A stretch of 49,842 nt of DNA. It comes from an uncultured Clostridia bacterium. GTDB taxonomy: Bacteria; Bacillota; Clostridia; Oscillospirales; Acutalibacteraceae. The notes beneath the pieces are model-generated. The model saw only the letters and a list, made by a program, of their open reading frames with translations, was not told where the DNA came from and made no database searches. Made by a program: the position numbers and the translations under genes. Positions 29,018 through 37,867 of the stretch are shown piece by piece. The stretch covers positions 1 through 49,842 of the forward strand of contig CALWIW010000014.1 in NCBI GenBank assembly GCA_944380855.1. Direction: 5' to 3'. The first letter of the stretch is position 1. Every line of letters starts with the position of its first letter.

Positions 29018-30310
29018 ATGTCGCTTATAACTAAGAAAGTTAAGGGAACGGAAGACGTTCTCCCAAAGGACAGCTACAAATGGCAGTTTGTAGAGGATAT
29101 TATGAGAAAGGAAGCTCAGGCTTTCGGATTTAAGGAAATCCGTACACCTGTTTTTGAACATACCGAGCTTTTTTCAAGAGGCGTAGGTGAAACCACAGAC
29201 GTGGTTCAGAAAGAAATGTATACTTTCAGCACAAAGGGTGATGCTTCCATAACATTAAGACCTGAGGGAACGGCAGGAGCTGCAAGAGCTTTGCTGGAGC
29301 ACGCAATATATAACGACGGCCTTCCCGTAAAGGCAAGCTACTTTGTTTCCTGCTACAGATATGAAAAGCCACAGGCAGGACGACTGAGGGAATTTCACCA
29401 GTTCGGCTTGGAGTGCTACGGCACATCTTCCCCTGCGGCTGACGCAGAAATGATAAGTGCCGCCGCTTCTGTTTTCAAAAGACTGGGAATAGATAAGCTT
29501 CGCCTTGAAATAAACTCTATCGGCTGTCCAAAATGCAGAAAGAATTATCACGAGGCACTTAAAAATTATTTCGAGCAGTACAAAGATAAGCTCTGCGACA
29601 CCTGTATTTCAAGACTTGAAAGAAACCCCATGAGAATACTTGACTGTAAAAGCCCGATTTGCTCTGAAATTTCAGAAAACGCACCAAAGGTTCTGGATTA
29701 TATCTGCGACGAGTGCAGAGAGCATTTTGAGGGAGTTCAAAAGTATCTTGACGCCGCAAATATAGAATATACGGTAAATCCAACTATTGTGAGAGGACTT
29801 GACTATTATACAAAGACTGTTTTTGAATTTGTTACCGACTGTATCGGAGCACAGGGAACTGTCTGCGGCGGCGGAAGATACGACGGTCTTATTGAAGAGC
29901 TTGGCGGTCAGCATATGCCGTCTTTAGGCTTTGCAATGGGTATTGAAAGACTTTTAATACTTATGGATAAGCTGGGAATTGAGATTCCGAAGCCTGAAAC
30001 CTGCGATATTTATATTGCTGGTCTTGGAGAAAAAGGCTCATTTAAGGCTTTTGAAATTGCAAGCAAGGTGAGAACCTCGGGACTTATCGCAGAAACAGAC
30101 GTTGTGGGCAGAGGTCTGAGAGCCCAGATGAAATATGCCGACAAAATCGGAGCAAAGTTTTCCATGGTTTTGGGAGATGACGAGATTGACAACAATAAGG
30201 GCAAGCTTAAAAACATGAAAACAGGAGAAACAACAGAGGTTTCTTTGGACGATAATTTTTTGATACAGTTCCAAAAAGTACACGTTGAATATATGTTTGT
30301 GGGAAATTGA
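29018..30310 (+). CDS. hisS: Histidine--tRNA ligase
   Basis: A class II synthetase charging tRNA-His. The 430-residue protein starts VKGTEDVLPKDSYKW and shows motif 2 ASYFVSCYRYEKPQAGRLREF HQFG in two halves, the HisRS signature VRGLDYYTKTVFEF, and motif 3 SLGFAMGIERLL. The C-terminal anticodon-binding domain follows. GGAGG precedes the ATG. A four-cysteine set in the insertion (CPKC, CDTC) is visible. It is not cotranscribed with aspS: about 700 nt with a separate promoter intervenes. Confidence 0.97.
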   Translation: MSLITKKVKGTEDVLPKDSYKWQFVEDIMRKEAQAFGFKEIRTPVFEHTELFSRGVGETTDVVQKEMYTFSTKGDASITLRPEGTAGAARALLEHAIYNDGLPVKASYFVSCYRYEKPQAGRLREFHQFGLECYGTSSPAADAEMISAAASVFKRLGIDKLRLEINSIGCPKCRKNYHEALKNYFEQYKDKLCDTCISRLERNPMRILDCKSPICSEISENAPKVLDYICDECREHFEGVQKYLDAANIEYTVNPTIVRGLDYYTKTVFEFVTDCIGAQGTVCGGGRYDGLIEELGGQHMPSLGFAMGIERLLILMDKLGIEIPKPETCDIYIAGLGEKGSFKAFEIASKVRTSGLIAETDVVGRGLRAQMKYADKIGAKFSMVLGDDEIDNNKGKLKNMKTGETTEVSLDDNFLIQFQKVHVEYMFVGN

Positions 30311-30373
30311 TTTTCACTTTTGAAAATAAAAATAAACAGATACGGTAAGTATTAAAATATTACTTCGGTATAT

Positions 30374-30478
30374 ACAGGGCGAAACTTTTATTTTGACTTC
30401 CATGGCGTCTGAAAAGCCTTTGACGGCATAACGGACCTTTTGCCGAGGACTGTAAGAGTTCGCCCTGTTTTCTGTTTT
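30374..30478 (+). ncRNA. Possible structured RNA element between hisS and aspS
   Basis: A 10-bp closing stem ACAGGGCGAA (30374-30383) with TTCGCCCTGT (30459-30468) encloses about 75 nt with smaller stems (cggca..tgccg at about 30423-30445) and is followed by T-rich sequence. It has no good reading frame and does not match a riboswitch I know. It could be a small RNA or an elaborate hisS terminator. Confidence 0.4.
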
Positions 30479-30563
30479 TGGGTGATATTTCGGTATTTTA
30501 TGGCATAAAAATAGAAAACAGAAACCATTGTAAATTTAAACCGTTTTTTTTGAAATAATTATG

Positions 30564-30572
30564 TGTTATAAT
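30564..30572 (+). promoter_or_regulatory. Extended -10 promoter, probably for aspS
   Basis: TGTTATAAT matches the TGnTATAAT extended -10; no matching -35 was found at 17 nt. It lies about 440 nt upstream of aspS, with four 47-nt repeats in the leader. Confidence 0.5.
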
Positions 30573-30603
30573 TAATGTAAAATGTGGAAGTATTATTTTA
30601 AAT

Positions 30604-30650
30604 CCGACCTGCAAATGTGTTATATGAAAATAAACGTCGTTTCAGGTCGG
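30604..30650 (+). repeat. 47-nt palindrome-capped repeat (arms ccgacctg/caggtcgg)
   Basis: Forward copy with arms at 30604-30611 and 30643-30650, followed by gcgagacgttt. Aaatgt inside the left arm can pair, with one wobble, with acgttt outside the right arm. Confidence 0.85.
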
Positions 30651-30690
30651 GCGAGACGTTTGGTTTTGTATTGAAACTCAATTGTTTCAT

Positions 30691-30717
30691 CGCGTAGGGG
30701 CAGATTGCCCCTACGCG
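30691..30717. repeat. Perfect GC-rich inverted repeat CGCGTAGGGGCA/TGCCCCTACGCG
   Basis: A 12-bp stem with a 3-nt loop, related through GTAGGGGC to the palindrome at 2836-2864. Confidence 0.7.
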
Positions 30718-30809
30718 GTGGGTTGTAAAAAATATATTGAAGTAATTGAAGTATAAATTGAAGTTTATTTATAGCGAGCCATTCTAAAAAATTAAGAAAA
30801 AGGTTTCGC

Positions 30810-30985
30810 CCGCCTTGAAACGATGTTTATTTTTAAGGCAAAGTCTTGCAAGGCGGAAATAAAAGATTCGCCCGACGGAAAACGGAAGCTGACTTCAAGC
30901 TGACCCTTTCCCCGTCGGAATAAAAAATAAGGATTCGTCCGCCATGTGCAGAACCTAACCGTTATATGGAAGTTAAGCATGGCGG
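30810..30985 (-). repeat. Three palindrome-capped repeats in the aspS leader
   Basis: Copies at 30810-30856 (ccgccttg/caaggcgg), 30872-30918 (ccgacgg/ccgtcgg) and 30939-30985 (ccgccatg/catggcgg), each 47 nt, reverse orientation, with 15-20 nt between them. The flank agcgagccattctaaa precedes at about 30773-30788. The last copy ends 27 nt from the aspS start. Confidence 0.87.
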
Positions 30986-31012
30986 TTTTAAAAAATAAAG
31001 GAGATAATGAAA

Positions 31013-32797
31013 ATGGCAGAATTTATGACAGGTATGAAGAGAACAGACTATTGCGGAGATTTGAGAACCTCCGATATAGGAAGAGAAGTGACTGTTTGCG
31101 GCTGGGTTCAAAGACAGAGAGATTTGGGACAGCTTATTTTTATAGATTTAAGGGACAGAACGGGAATTGTCCAGCTTGCTTTTGACAGCGAAACAGACAG
31201 AGAGATTTTTGATAAGGCTTTTTCCGCAAGAAGCGAATATGTTTTGGCGGCTAAAGGCATTGTAAGAGAGAGAAGCTCTAAAAATATGGAAATTCCCACA
31301 GGTGAAATTGAGGTTGAGGTTAAGGATTTGAGAGTTCTTTCAAAGGCTGAAACACCTCCTTTTGAAATTTTGGACGAAACAAATACAAACGAGGAATTAA
31401 GACTTAAATACAGATATTTGGATTTGAGAAGAGGTCCGCTTCAGAGAAATATTATGATGAGAAGTAAAATTGCCAAGGTGGCAAGAGATTATTTCTATGA
31501 AAACGGATTTGTGGAGATTGAAACCCCTATGATGATGAAGTCCACTCCCGAGGGTGCAAGAGATTACCTTGTTCCTTCAAGAGTCCATAAGGGAAAGTTC
31601 TATGCTCTCCCCCAGTCTCCTCAGATTTATAAACAGCTTTTGATGGTTGCAGGATACGACAGATATATTCAGCTTGCAAGATGCTTCCGTGACGAGGATT
31701 TGAGAGCGGACAGACAGCCTGAGTTTACTCAGATTGATATGGAGCTTTCTTTTGTAGATATGGAAGACATTATGGAAATAAACGAGGGTCTTTTCAAAAG
31801 ACTTTTCAAAGATGTTTTAAATCAGGATTTGGAAACTCCGTTCCCGAGAATGACATATAAGGACGCAATGGAAAAATACGGCTCAGATAAGCCAGATATT
31901 CGCTTTGGCATGGAAATATGCGATATTTCAGATCTTGTTAAGGACTGCGACTTCGGCGTGTTCAAGGGTGCAATAGAAAACGGCGGTTCAGTAAGAGGTA
32001 TTGTGGCAAAGAACGCCGCTTCAACTCTTACAAGAAAAGAAATAGATAAGCTTACAGAGTTTGTAAAGGGAATCGGTGCAAAGGGTCTTGCTTTTGTACG
32101 CTGGGTTGAGGATAAGCCAACCTGTTCTTTTGCTAAGTTTATGGCAGAGGGTCAGCTTGAAAATATTCTCAGTACCATGGGTGCGGAAAAGGGCGACGTT
32201 GTGCTTTTGGTTGCTGATAAAAATTCCGTTACACTTCCTGTTTTGGGTGCATTAAGACTTAATGTTGCCAAAAAGCTTGATATAATCCCCAAGGGATTTT
32301 CTTTCCTTTGGATTGTGGACTTCCCGTTCTTCGAGTACGATTCCGAAAGCGGAGAGTGGGTTGCTATGCATCACCCATTTACAATGCCCCGTGAGGAATG
32401 TTTGCAGTATCTTGACACTGACCCGGGAAAGGTTATCGCAAAGGCATATGACCTTACTTTGAACGGTACAGAGCTTTCCAGCGGTTCAATAAGAATTACC
32501 GATTATGAGCTTCAGCAGAAAATGTTCAGAGCCTTGAAGCTTACTGATGAAGAGATTGAAGCAAAATTCGGTTTCCTTGTGGAAGCTTATAAGTACGGAG
32601 CACCGCCACACGGCGGAATGGGTATCGGCCTTGACAGAATCGCAATGATTTTGTGCGAAGCCGACAGTCTGAGAGATGTTACCGCATTCCCGAAGGTTCA
32701 GAACGCAAGCGAAATTATGTCAGCTTGCCCCTCTGTTGTGGATAAGGCAAACCTTGATATTTTGGGAATTAAGGTTATTGAAGAGGAAAAAGAATAA
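31013..32797 (+). CDS. aspS: Aspartate--tRNA ligase
   Basis: A class II synthetase charging tRNA-Asp, of the bacterial long form (594 aa). Domain order: OB-fold anticodon domain (VTVCGWVQRQRDLGQLIFID), catalytic core with QSPQIYKQLLMVAG, FRDEDLRADRQPEFTQ and C-terminal GMGIGLDRIAMIL, and the inserted GAD domain between about 290 and 410. An ATG at 31007 is too close to AAGGAG; the ATG at 31013 has 9-nt spacing and gives MAEFMTGMKRTDYCG, so it is chosen. Confidence 0.97.
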   Translation: MAEFMTGMKRTDYCGDLRTSDIGREVTVCGWVQRQRDLGQLIFIDLRDRTGIVQLAFDSETDREIFDKAFSARSEYVLAAKGIVRERSSKNMEIPTGEIEVEVKDLRVLSKAETPPFEILDETNTNEELRLKYRYLDLRRGPLQRNIMMRSKIAKVARDYFYENGFVEIETPMMMKSTPEGARDYLVPSRVHKGKFYALPQSPQIYKQLLMVAGYDRYIQLARCFRDEDLRADRQPEFTQIDMELSFVDMEDIMEINEGLFKRLFKDVLNQDLETPFPRMTYKDAMEKYGSDKPDIRFGMEICDISDLVKDCDFGVFKGAIENGGSVRGIVAKNAASTLTRKEIDKLTEFVKGIGAKGLAFVRWVEDKPTCSFAKFMAEGQLENILSTMGAEKGDVVLLVADKNSVTLPVLGALRLNVAKKLDIIPKGFSFLWIVDFPFFEYDSESGEWVAMHHPFTMPREECLQYLDTDPGKVIAKAYDLTLNGTELSSGSIRITDYELQQKMFRALKLTDEEIEAKFGFLVEAYKYGAPPHGGMGIGLDRIAMILCEADSLRDVTAFPKVQNASEIMSACPSVVDKANLDILGIKVIEEEKE

Positions 32798-32843
32798 TTA
32801 AACCTATAATTTTATAAATATATAAATATGAAAAAAAGGATTT

Positions 32844-32877
32844 TTCGCCGCAGAAGAATGGGGAATTCTGCGGTGAA
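32844..32877 (+). terminator. Hairpin after aspS
   Basis: TTCGCCGCAGAA (32844-32855) pairs with TTCTGCGGTGAA (32866-32877) with wobble. The T-tract after it is weak, so it may be a terminator or a leader hairpin for the next gene, whose ribosome binding site begins 15 nt later. Confidence 0.6.
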
Positions 32878-32905
32878 TTGATTAAAAATTTGGAGGGTGG
32901 AAGTT

Positions 32906-33688
32906 ATGCCATGGTATGTGGGTTCGATAATACTTTTTTCTATTATCCTGGTAATTGTAATTATAGTTCTTGTTGTGATAATTAAGATTAAACGTGCCGT
33001 AAAGAGCTTTTCAATGGAAGCTTTCGGAACGGACAGTCTTGCCGAGGGTTTAAAGCTTCAAAACGATAAGCTGTCTGAAACCCCTAAGTCAATTAAGGCT
33101 ATGACAAATATTCTGCTTCCCAGAATTGAAAAGGATTTTCCAGAGTTCAGCTATAACCAGTATAAGGAAAAAGCCGAGGAGCTTTTAAGAAGCTTTCTGA
33201 TTGCCGTATCCTCTCAGGATATGAGCGTTCTTGAGGGTCAGTCCCAGGAAATTAAAAATCAGGCACAGTCCTTTATTAATACTTTTTCCGCTGTAGGAAA
33301 AAAGGTTTTCTTTGACGATGTGGTTATTCATAATACACAGATTTGTAATTACAGAAAGAAAAACGGAAATGTGTATATAGAGTTTCACAGTGCCGTCGGA
33401 TATTACTATTATGTTGAAAACGGCAAAGGAAAGGTTATAGAGGGAAGCAAGGAAACAAAAAGACAGACATCTTTTATTATAACCCTTGCATATATACAGG
33501 ACAGACTTTTAAGTGAAAAAAACGGCAGCGGAGCACACGGAATAAACTGTCCCAACTGCGGAGCTCCCATAAATTACGCAGAGGGCAAGTTCTGCCAGTA
33601 CTGCGGAACAGGAGTTGCAGTGGAAATAAATATAAGAATATGGGATTTTATTTCCGTAAACGAGGACTCTCCGTCGTCTATTTTCTGA
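32906..33688 (+). CDS. Membrane-anchored Tim44-like protein with C-terminal zinc ribbon
   Basis: A 260-residue protein. Residues 1-30 form one transmembrane segment, after which comes a basic linker. Residues about 65-215 resemble the Tim44-like/SnoaL-like fold (DFPEFSYNQYKEKAEELL, then ITLAYIQDR). A CPNC..CQYC zinc ribbon is near residue 218-238. A GTG at 32897 is in frame, but GGAGG favours the ATG at 32906. It heads a block with SPFH, TFIIB-ribbon and TPM proteins, which suggests a membrane-surface job. The Tim44 assignment is by eye and moderate; no function is known to me. Confidence 0.75.
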   Translation: MPWYVGSIILFSIILVIVIIVLVVIIKIKRAVKSFSMEAFGTDSLAEGLKLQNDKLSETPKSIKAMTNILLPRIEKDFPEFSYNQYKEKAEELLRSFLIAVSSQDMSVLEGQSQEIKNQAQSFINTFSAVGKKVFFDDVVIHNTQICNYRKKNGNVYIEFHSAVGYYYYVENGKGKVIEGSKETKRQTSFIITLAYIQDRLLSEKNGSGAHGINCPNCGAPINYAEGKFCQYCGTGVAVEINIRIWDFISVNEDSPSSIF

Positions 33689-33755
33689 TTTGTTTTATCT
33701 GTATACAAAACCTTATTATTGTTTAATTTAAAAATATTATCTTAATATTTTTTAG

Positions 33756-33764
33756 TGATATAAT
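33756..33764 (+). promoter_or_regulatory. Extended -10 promoter before the SPFH gene
   Basis: TGATATAAT fits TGnTATAAT, 22 nt upstream of the start codon; the -35 region is not recognisable. Confidence 0.55.
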
Positions 33765-33786
33765 CTAAAATAGGAGTGAATGAAAA

Positions 33787-35097
33787 ATGGGTATTATAAG
33801 AGCAGTTATGGACTCCGTAAAAGGAGGCCTTGCAGACCAGTGGCTGGAAGTTATTGAGCCTGCTCCGATGAGAGACTCTGACTGTCTCGTTCCGGGACAA
33901 AAAGTAAATGTGAGAAACGGCAGAGGTTCAAACCTTTACGGTACGGACAATATTGTTTCAAACGGTTCTATGATTCACGTTTACGACAATCAGTTTATGA
34001 TGCTTATTGACGGCGGTAAGGTTGTTGACTATACCGCAGAGCCGGGCTATTACAAGGTAGACAACAGTGCCGCACCGTCACTTTTTAACGGTCAGTTTAA
34101 AGACACACTTAAAGACGCATTTAACAGAATGAAATTCGGCGGAATTCCGTCTCAGGTTCAGAGGGTTTTCTACATAAATCTTCAGGAGCTTAAGGGAATT
34201 AATTTCGGAACACCTTCGCCGGTAAACTATTACGACGCTCATTATGATGCAGAATTGTTTGTTCGTGCACACGGAAGCTATACAGTAAAAATCACAAACC
34301 CTCTTCTGTTTTATGCAGAGGCAGTAGGAAAGGACGCAATTACACAAAACCTTACCGTAAACTTTGCAGAACTTCATAAAAGACATTATTTGGGCGAATT
34401 TATGACAGCTTTTTCATCTGCTTTGAACCAAATGTCTGTTGACGGTATAAGGATATCCTTTGTAAAATCTAAATCGGCTGAACTTGCCAAGTATATGGCA
34501 AAGGAATTGGACGAAGAATGGGAAGTAAACCGCGGTATGGTTATTCAGTCTGTTAGCGTGGATATTTCCTATGATGAAGAATCCAGAGAGCTTATTAAGC
34601 TGAGAAACCAAGGTGCTATGATGTCACAATCTAATGTACAGCAGGGATACCTTGCAAAGAATATTGCAGAGGGTCTTAAAGCGGCAGGCGGCAACTCAGC
34701 AGGTGCTATGACAGGATTTTTGGGAATGGGTCTTGGTATGAATGCAGGTTCCTCAATTTTGGGCGGCTATCAACAAAATAATATGGCACAGCAGCAATAC
34801 GCCCAGCAGCAACAGCAGCAGCCCCAGATGCAGCAGCCGGCACAGCAGCCTCAGGCAGTTGCCGTAACACAGCCTGAACCTCAGCCACAGGAAGCACCGT
34901 CACAGGCAGAAGCTCCAACAGCTCAGGCACCTCAGTCAGGAGCTTGGATTTGCCAATGCGGAACGGAAAGCACAGGTAAGTTCTGCCCCAACTGCGGCAC
35001 AAAGAAGCCTGAAAATCAGAAGCGTTTCTGTGCGGAATGTGGAAATGAAGTATCACAGACCGCAAAATTCTGCCCTAACTGCGGAAATAAACTTTAA
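33787..35097 (+). CDS. SPFH-domain protein (YdjI/virion-core-like) with two C-terminal zinc ribbons
   Basis: A 436-residue soluble protein. Residues 1-290 match the SPFH/virion-core-protein-like family typified by B. subtilis YdjI (VIEPAPMRDSDCLVPGQKVNVRNG; FYINLQELKGINFGTPSPV). Then comes a glycine/methionine stretch, a Gln/Pro-rich linker (about 330-385) and two zinc ribbons (CQCGTES..CPNCG and CAECGNE..CPNCG). It has no transmembrane helix and probably works at the membrane through the two membrane proteins encoded next. Function is inferred from the Bacillus pspA-ydjGHI stress operon; pspA is not here. Confidence 0.85.
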   Translation: MGIIRAVMDSVKGGLADQWLEVIEPAPMRDSDCLVPGQKVNVRNGRGSNLYGTDNIVSNGSMIHVYDNQFMMLIDGGKVVDYTAEPGYYKVDNSAAPSLFNGQFKDTLKDAFNRMKFGGIPSQVQRVFYINLQELKGINFGTPSPVNYYDAHYDAELFVRAHGSYTVKITNPLLFYAEAVGKDAITQNLTVNFAELHKRHYLGEFMTAFSSALNQMSVDGIRISFVKSKSAELAKYMAKELDEEWEVNRGMVIQSVSVDISYDEESRELIKLRNQGAMMSQSNVQQGYLAKNIAEGLKAAGGNSAGAMTGFLGMGLGMNAGSSILGGYQQNNMAQQQYAQQQQQQPQMQQPAQQPQAVAVTQPEPQPQEAPSQAEAPTAQAPQSGAWICQCGTESTGKFCPNCGTKKPENQKRFCAECGNEVSQTAKFCPNCGNKL

Positions 35098-35112
35098 TTT
35101 TTAGCATCAAAT

Positions 35113-35150
35113 AACCGTGGTTATTGACTTTTTAACCACGGTTGTTGTTT
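35113..35150 (+). terminator. Terminator after the SPFH gene
   Basis: AACCGTGGTTA (35113-35123) with TAACCACGGTT (35133-35143) followed by gttgttt. It may partly separate the SPFH gene from the next two genes. Confidence 0.75.
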
Positions 35151-35273
35151 ATAATGACCTGTTAATTAGTTATATATAAAGGTTAATTAAGAGCGGGACG
35201 TTCCAAAACAACAGAGGAAGGTTGTTTTTATATTTTCACTTTGCAGGTCGGATATAAAAAGAGAGGTGGAAGA

Positions 35274-36413
35274 ATGGATATTGTAAGCTATAAATGTCCC
35301 AACTGCGGAGGTCCTCTTACCTTCGACGCGGACAAACAAATATTTGACTGTGATTACTGCTGTTCGGAATTTTCCGAGCAGGAGCTTATTGCAAGATTTA
35401 AAGAGCATGACGACGCTTTGGGCGACAACGAAAACGACAGAGCCGAAAAGGGTCAGCAGGCAGTAAACGGTCAGGAAAACGTATCGGAGAACAGCCAGCA
35501 ATTTTCCGATAACATGAACAATGAGGAAAGAGAAAAATTTGAAAACGAGGCGGTTTACTACATATGTCCCTCCTGCGGAGCGGAAATAGTAACCACCGAT
35601 ACAACGGCGGCAACAGAATGTTTTTACTGTCAGAATCCTGTTGTTCTTTCCGGACGTCTTTCCGGAGATTACAAGCCCGACTGCGTTATTCCTTTTGCGG
35701 TTTCAAGAGATAAGGCAATAGAAAAATTTTCCGAGGTTTGCAGAAAGAAAAAATTTCTGCCTGTTGGCTTCTGGCAGAGAAATCAAATTGAAAAAGTTAC
35801 AGGCGTATATTTTCCCTATTGGTACGCAGACGATGAAGCAGATATAAGTGCAACGGCAAGATGTGAAAAGGTAAGAAGCTGGACTTCGGGAGACAAAAGA
35901 TATACGGAAACAGAAATTTACAGAGTAGTAAGAGACGGCGACGCTCAGATTGAAAACATGATAAGAGGTGCTTTAAGCAAAGAGGACGCTTTTCTCTTAA
36001 AATATGTTCACCCCTACGACCTTTCAAAGATACGTGATTTTTCCATGACCTACCTTGCAGGTTATCAGGCGGAAAAGCGTGATATAGAAAAATCCGCAAT
36101 CGAAAAGGACATTGACGCAGAGTCAAAAAGACGCTGTGAAAATGCGGTGAGAGATACAATGAAACAGTATACCTCAGTAAGAATGGAAAACTTTTACTCT
36201 AATATTAAAAAGAGAAAGTGGAGATATACTCTCCTGCCTGTTTGGATGGTTACATACAAATACATGGGTAAAATTTATGTTTACGGCATGAACGGTCAGA
36301 CAGGTAAAATTTACGGAGAACTTCCCATGTCCAAAAAGAAGGTTGCAATGACTGCACTGATAATGGGACTGATAATTATCGCTTTGGGAGCAATAGGAGG
36401 TATGTTTATATGA
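35274..36413 (+). CDS. TFIIB-type zinc-ribbon membrane protein (YdjG-like)
   Basis: A 379-residue protein with an N-terminal ribbon (CPNCGG..CDYC, Cys 8, 11, 26, 29), an acidic Gln/Asn-rich spacer, a second ribbon (CPSCGAE..CFYC), a long mixed region with YFPYWYADDEA and LLPVWMVTYKYMGKIY repeats, and one C-terminal transmembrane helix. This layout matches YdjG of the B. subtilis ydjGHI group. A TTG at 35241 is in frame inside a half-repeat, but GAGAGG supports the ATG at 35274. It overlaps the next gene by 4 nt (ATGA). Confidence 0.82.
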   Translation: MDIVSYKCPNCGGPLTFDADKQIFDCDYCCSEFSEQELIARFKEHDDALGDNENDRAEKGQQAVNGQENVSENSQQFSDNMNNEEREKFENEAVYYICPSCGAEIVTTDTTAATECFYCQNPVVLSGRLSGDYKPDCVIPFAVSRDKAIEKFSEVCRKKKFLPVGFWQRNQIEKVTGVYFPYWYADDEADISATARCEKVRSWTSGDKRYTETEIYRVVRDGDAQIENMIRGALSKEDAFLLKYVHPYDLSKIRDFSMTYLAGYQAEKRDIEKSAIEKDIDAESKRRCENAVRDTMKQYTSVRMENFYSNIKKRKWRYTLLPVWMVTYKYMGKIYVYGMNGQTGKIYGELPMSKKKVAMTALIMGLIIIALGAIGGMFI

Positions 36414-37378
36414 TAAATAAGAAAAAAACATTATCTTCTGCCGCCGCAATTGTTATGTCTTTATTTATTGTCCTTTTTTCGGGACTTTTCGTTTCCGCTG
36501 AGTCACGGTGGGACGAACTTAATATTGACGCTTCAAGCACCGAAAACAGAGTGTTTGACCTTGCGGATATTTATTCGGACGCCGACGAGAAAAAGCTCAA
36601 CGAGGAAATTAACAAGATAAGCGTTCTCACAGGCTGGGATATAGGAATAGTTACCCATAAGCTTGGCGTTACTGAAAAGGAAATAGAGGCTCTCGCAGAC
36701 GATATTTACGACTACTGCGGATTTGGTGCAGGTACTTCCGATTTCAGCGGAGCAATTTTTGTCTTGGATATGAATTCAAGAAAATATTGTGTTTCTACCT
36801 GCGGAACTGCCATAAAAGGCGTAAACGACACGCAGATAAACAATATCTACGATGATATTTCCGAAAATCTTGCTGACAAGGATTATGTTGGCAGTGCTTA
36901 CGCTTACATAGACGGACTTGAAAAAAGCTATCTTACAGGAAACCTCACAAAAAATACAGACAGTCAGGGTTTTGTCCTTGATTCACAGGGCAACCGCTAT
37001 ATTGCTGACGGCCACGGCTTTGATAAGGATGGAAATATAAAGCATACAAGCTTTTTCGGAAAGTGGCTCAGCGGTTTAAAGGTAACATGGCTTCCTACAT
37101 TGATTGTTCTTGTTTTGGTTATAGTCGGATTTTTGCTTGGTGTCAGAAAAAATTATAAAAAGTTCGGTCAGAGCAATTCAACCGCAAACGAAGCAATTCA
37201 AAGATTAAGCCTTAGAAACCGAAGTGACAAACTTATTGATAAAAAGCTGGTTGTTACAAAAATACAGACAAACAGCAACAGCAGCTCTTCTTCAGGCAGA
37301 AGTTCAAGTTCCGGTTCTTCAACCCATACAAGCTCCAGCGGAAGAACCCACGGCGGTGGCGGCGGCCGTTCTTTTTAG
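36410..37378 (+). CDS. TPM-domain membrane protein (YdjH/YgcG-like)
   Basis: A 322-residue protein with a signal peptide (hydrophobic 12-28, likely cleaved after VSA), a TPM domain (VFDLADIYSDADEKKLNEEI to about residue 170), one transmembrane helix (TWLPTLIVLVLVIVGFLLG), and a Ser-rich tail ending GGGGGRSF. TPM proteins of this type (YdjH, YgcG) are membrane-bound with the domain outside. It is coupled to the ribbon gene by ATGA overlap, as ydjG-ydjH are in Bacillus, supporting a shared membrane-maintenance role. Confidence 0.88.
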   Translation: MINKKKTLSSAAAIVMSLFIVLFSGLFVSAESRWDELNIDASSTENRVFDLADIYSDADEKKLNEEINKISVLTGWDIGIVTHKLGVTEKEIEALADDIYDYCGFGAGTSDFSGAIFVLDMNSRKYCVSTCGTAIKGVNDTQINNIYDDISENLADKDYVGSAYAYIDGLEKSYLTGNLTKNTDSQGFVLDSQGNRYIADGHGFDKDGNIKHTSFFGKWLSGLKVTWLPTLIVLVLVIVGFLLGVRKNYKKFGQSNSTANEAIQRLSLRNRSDKLIDKKLVVTKIQTNSNSSSSSGRSSSSGSSTHTSSSGRTHGGGGGRSF

Positions 37379-37380
37379 TT

Positions 37381-37604
37381 CCGCCTTGGAAAGAGTCATC
37401 TTTTGGAAAACCTCCCCTTTGCGGCGGTTTTAACTTCTTTTTCCTGACGCAGAATGGCTTTTCTTTCCTTACAGTTTATTTTTTTTATATCCGACGTGCA
37501 AAAGTTTTTCTATTGAATAAACACCAGCACACGTCGGGCGAGACGTTGATTTTTAAAATTAAAATGGCTATGTCACGGTTAAATTTGTGGTATAGCCGTT
37601 TTTA
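37381..37604 (+). repeat. Composite spacer block A (inverted partner of block B at 46 kb)
   Basis: Contains a relative of the 47-nt element (37381-37427), the segment cctgacgcagaatggctt and neighbours (37443-37480), a full element at 37491-37537 (ccgacgtg/cacgtcgg), and a hairpin atggctatgtcac..gtggtatagcc (37563-37600). The same parts, in the same order, occur as reverse complement at 46044-46465. A second hairpin, cagccatggtc..gaccatg-like, is at 37648-37676. Confidence 0.85.
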
Positions 37605-37747
37605 TTATAATGTTTAATAAATAATATTATTATCATAAAAGAAAAAACAGCCATGGTCAAAAAATAACCATGACTGTAAAATTATAATATTTAAAATCAA
37701 ACTCTATTGAGAGCGAACCATTCCAAAGATTAAACAAAAGGTTTCGC

Positions 37748-37856
37748 CCGACCTGTGTAGTAGTCGATTTCTATATATTTCCTTGGCAGGTCGGAGTCAA
37801 AAGTTTCGCCCGCCTTGTAATGAAGTTTATTTTTAAATTAAAGTCTTGCAAGGCGG
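37748..37856 (-). repeat. Two palindrome-capped repeats after the smsB stop
   Basis: Copies at 37748-37794 (ccgacctg/caggtcgg) and 37810-37856 (ccgccttg/caaggcgg), with the flank gagcgaaccattcc at 37711-37724. The second copy and its neighbours are nearly identical to 46279-46325 in the same direction. Confidence 0.85.
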
Positions 37857-37867
37857 ATTTAAAATAA

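Noticed and set aside
28838-31012. T-box riboswitch before hisS or aspS
   Set aside because: No AGGGTGGNACCGCG-type T-box sequence or antiterminator was found in either leader.
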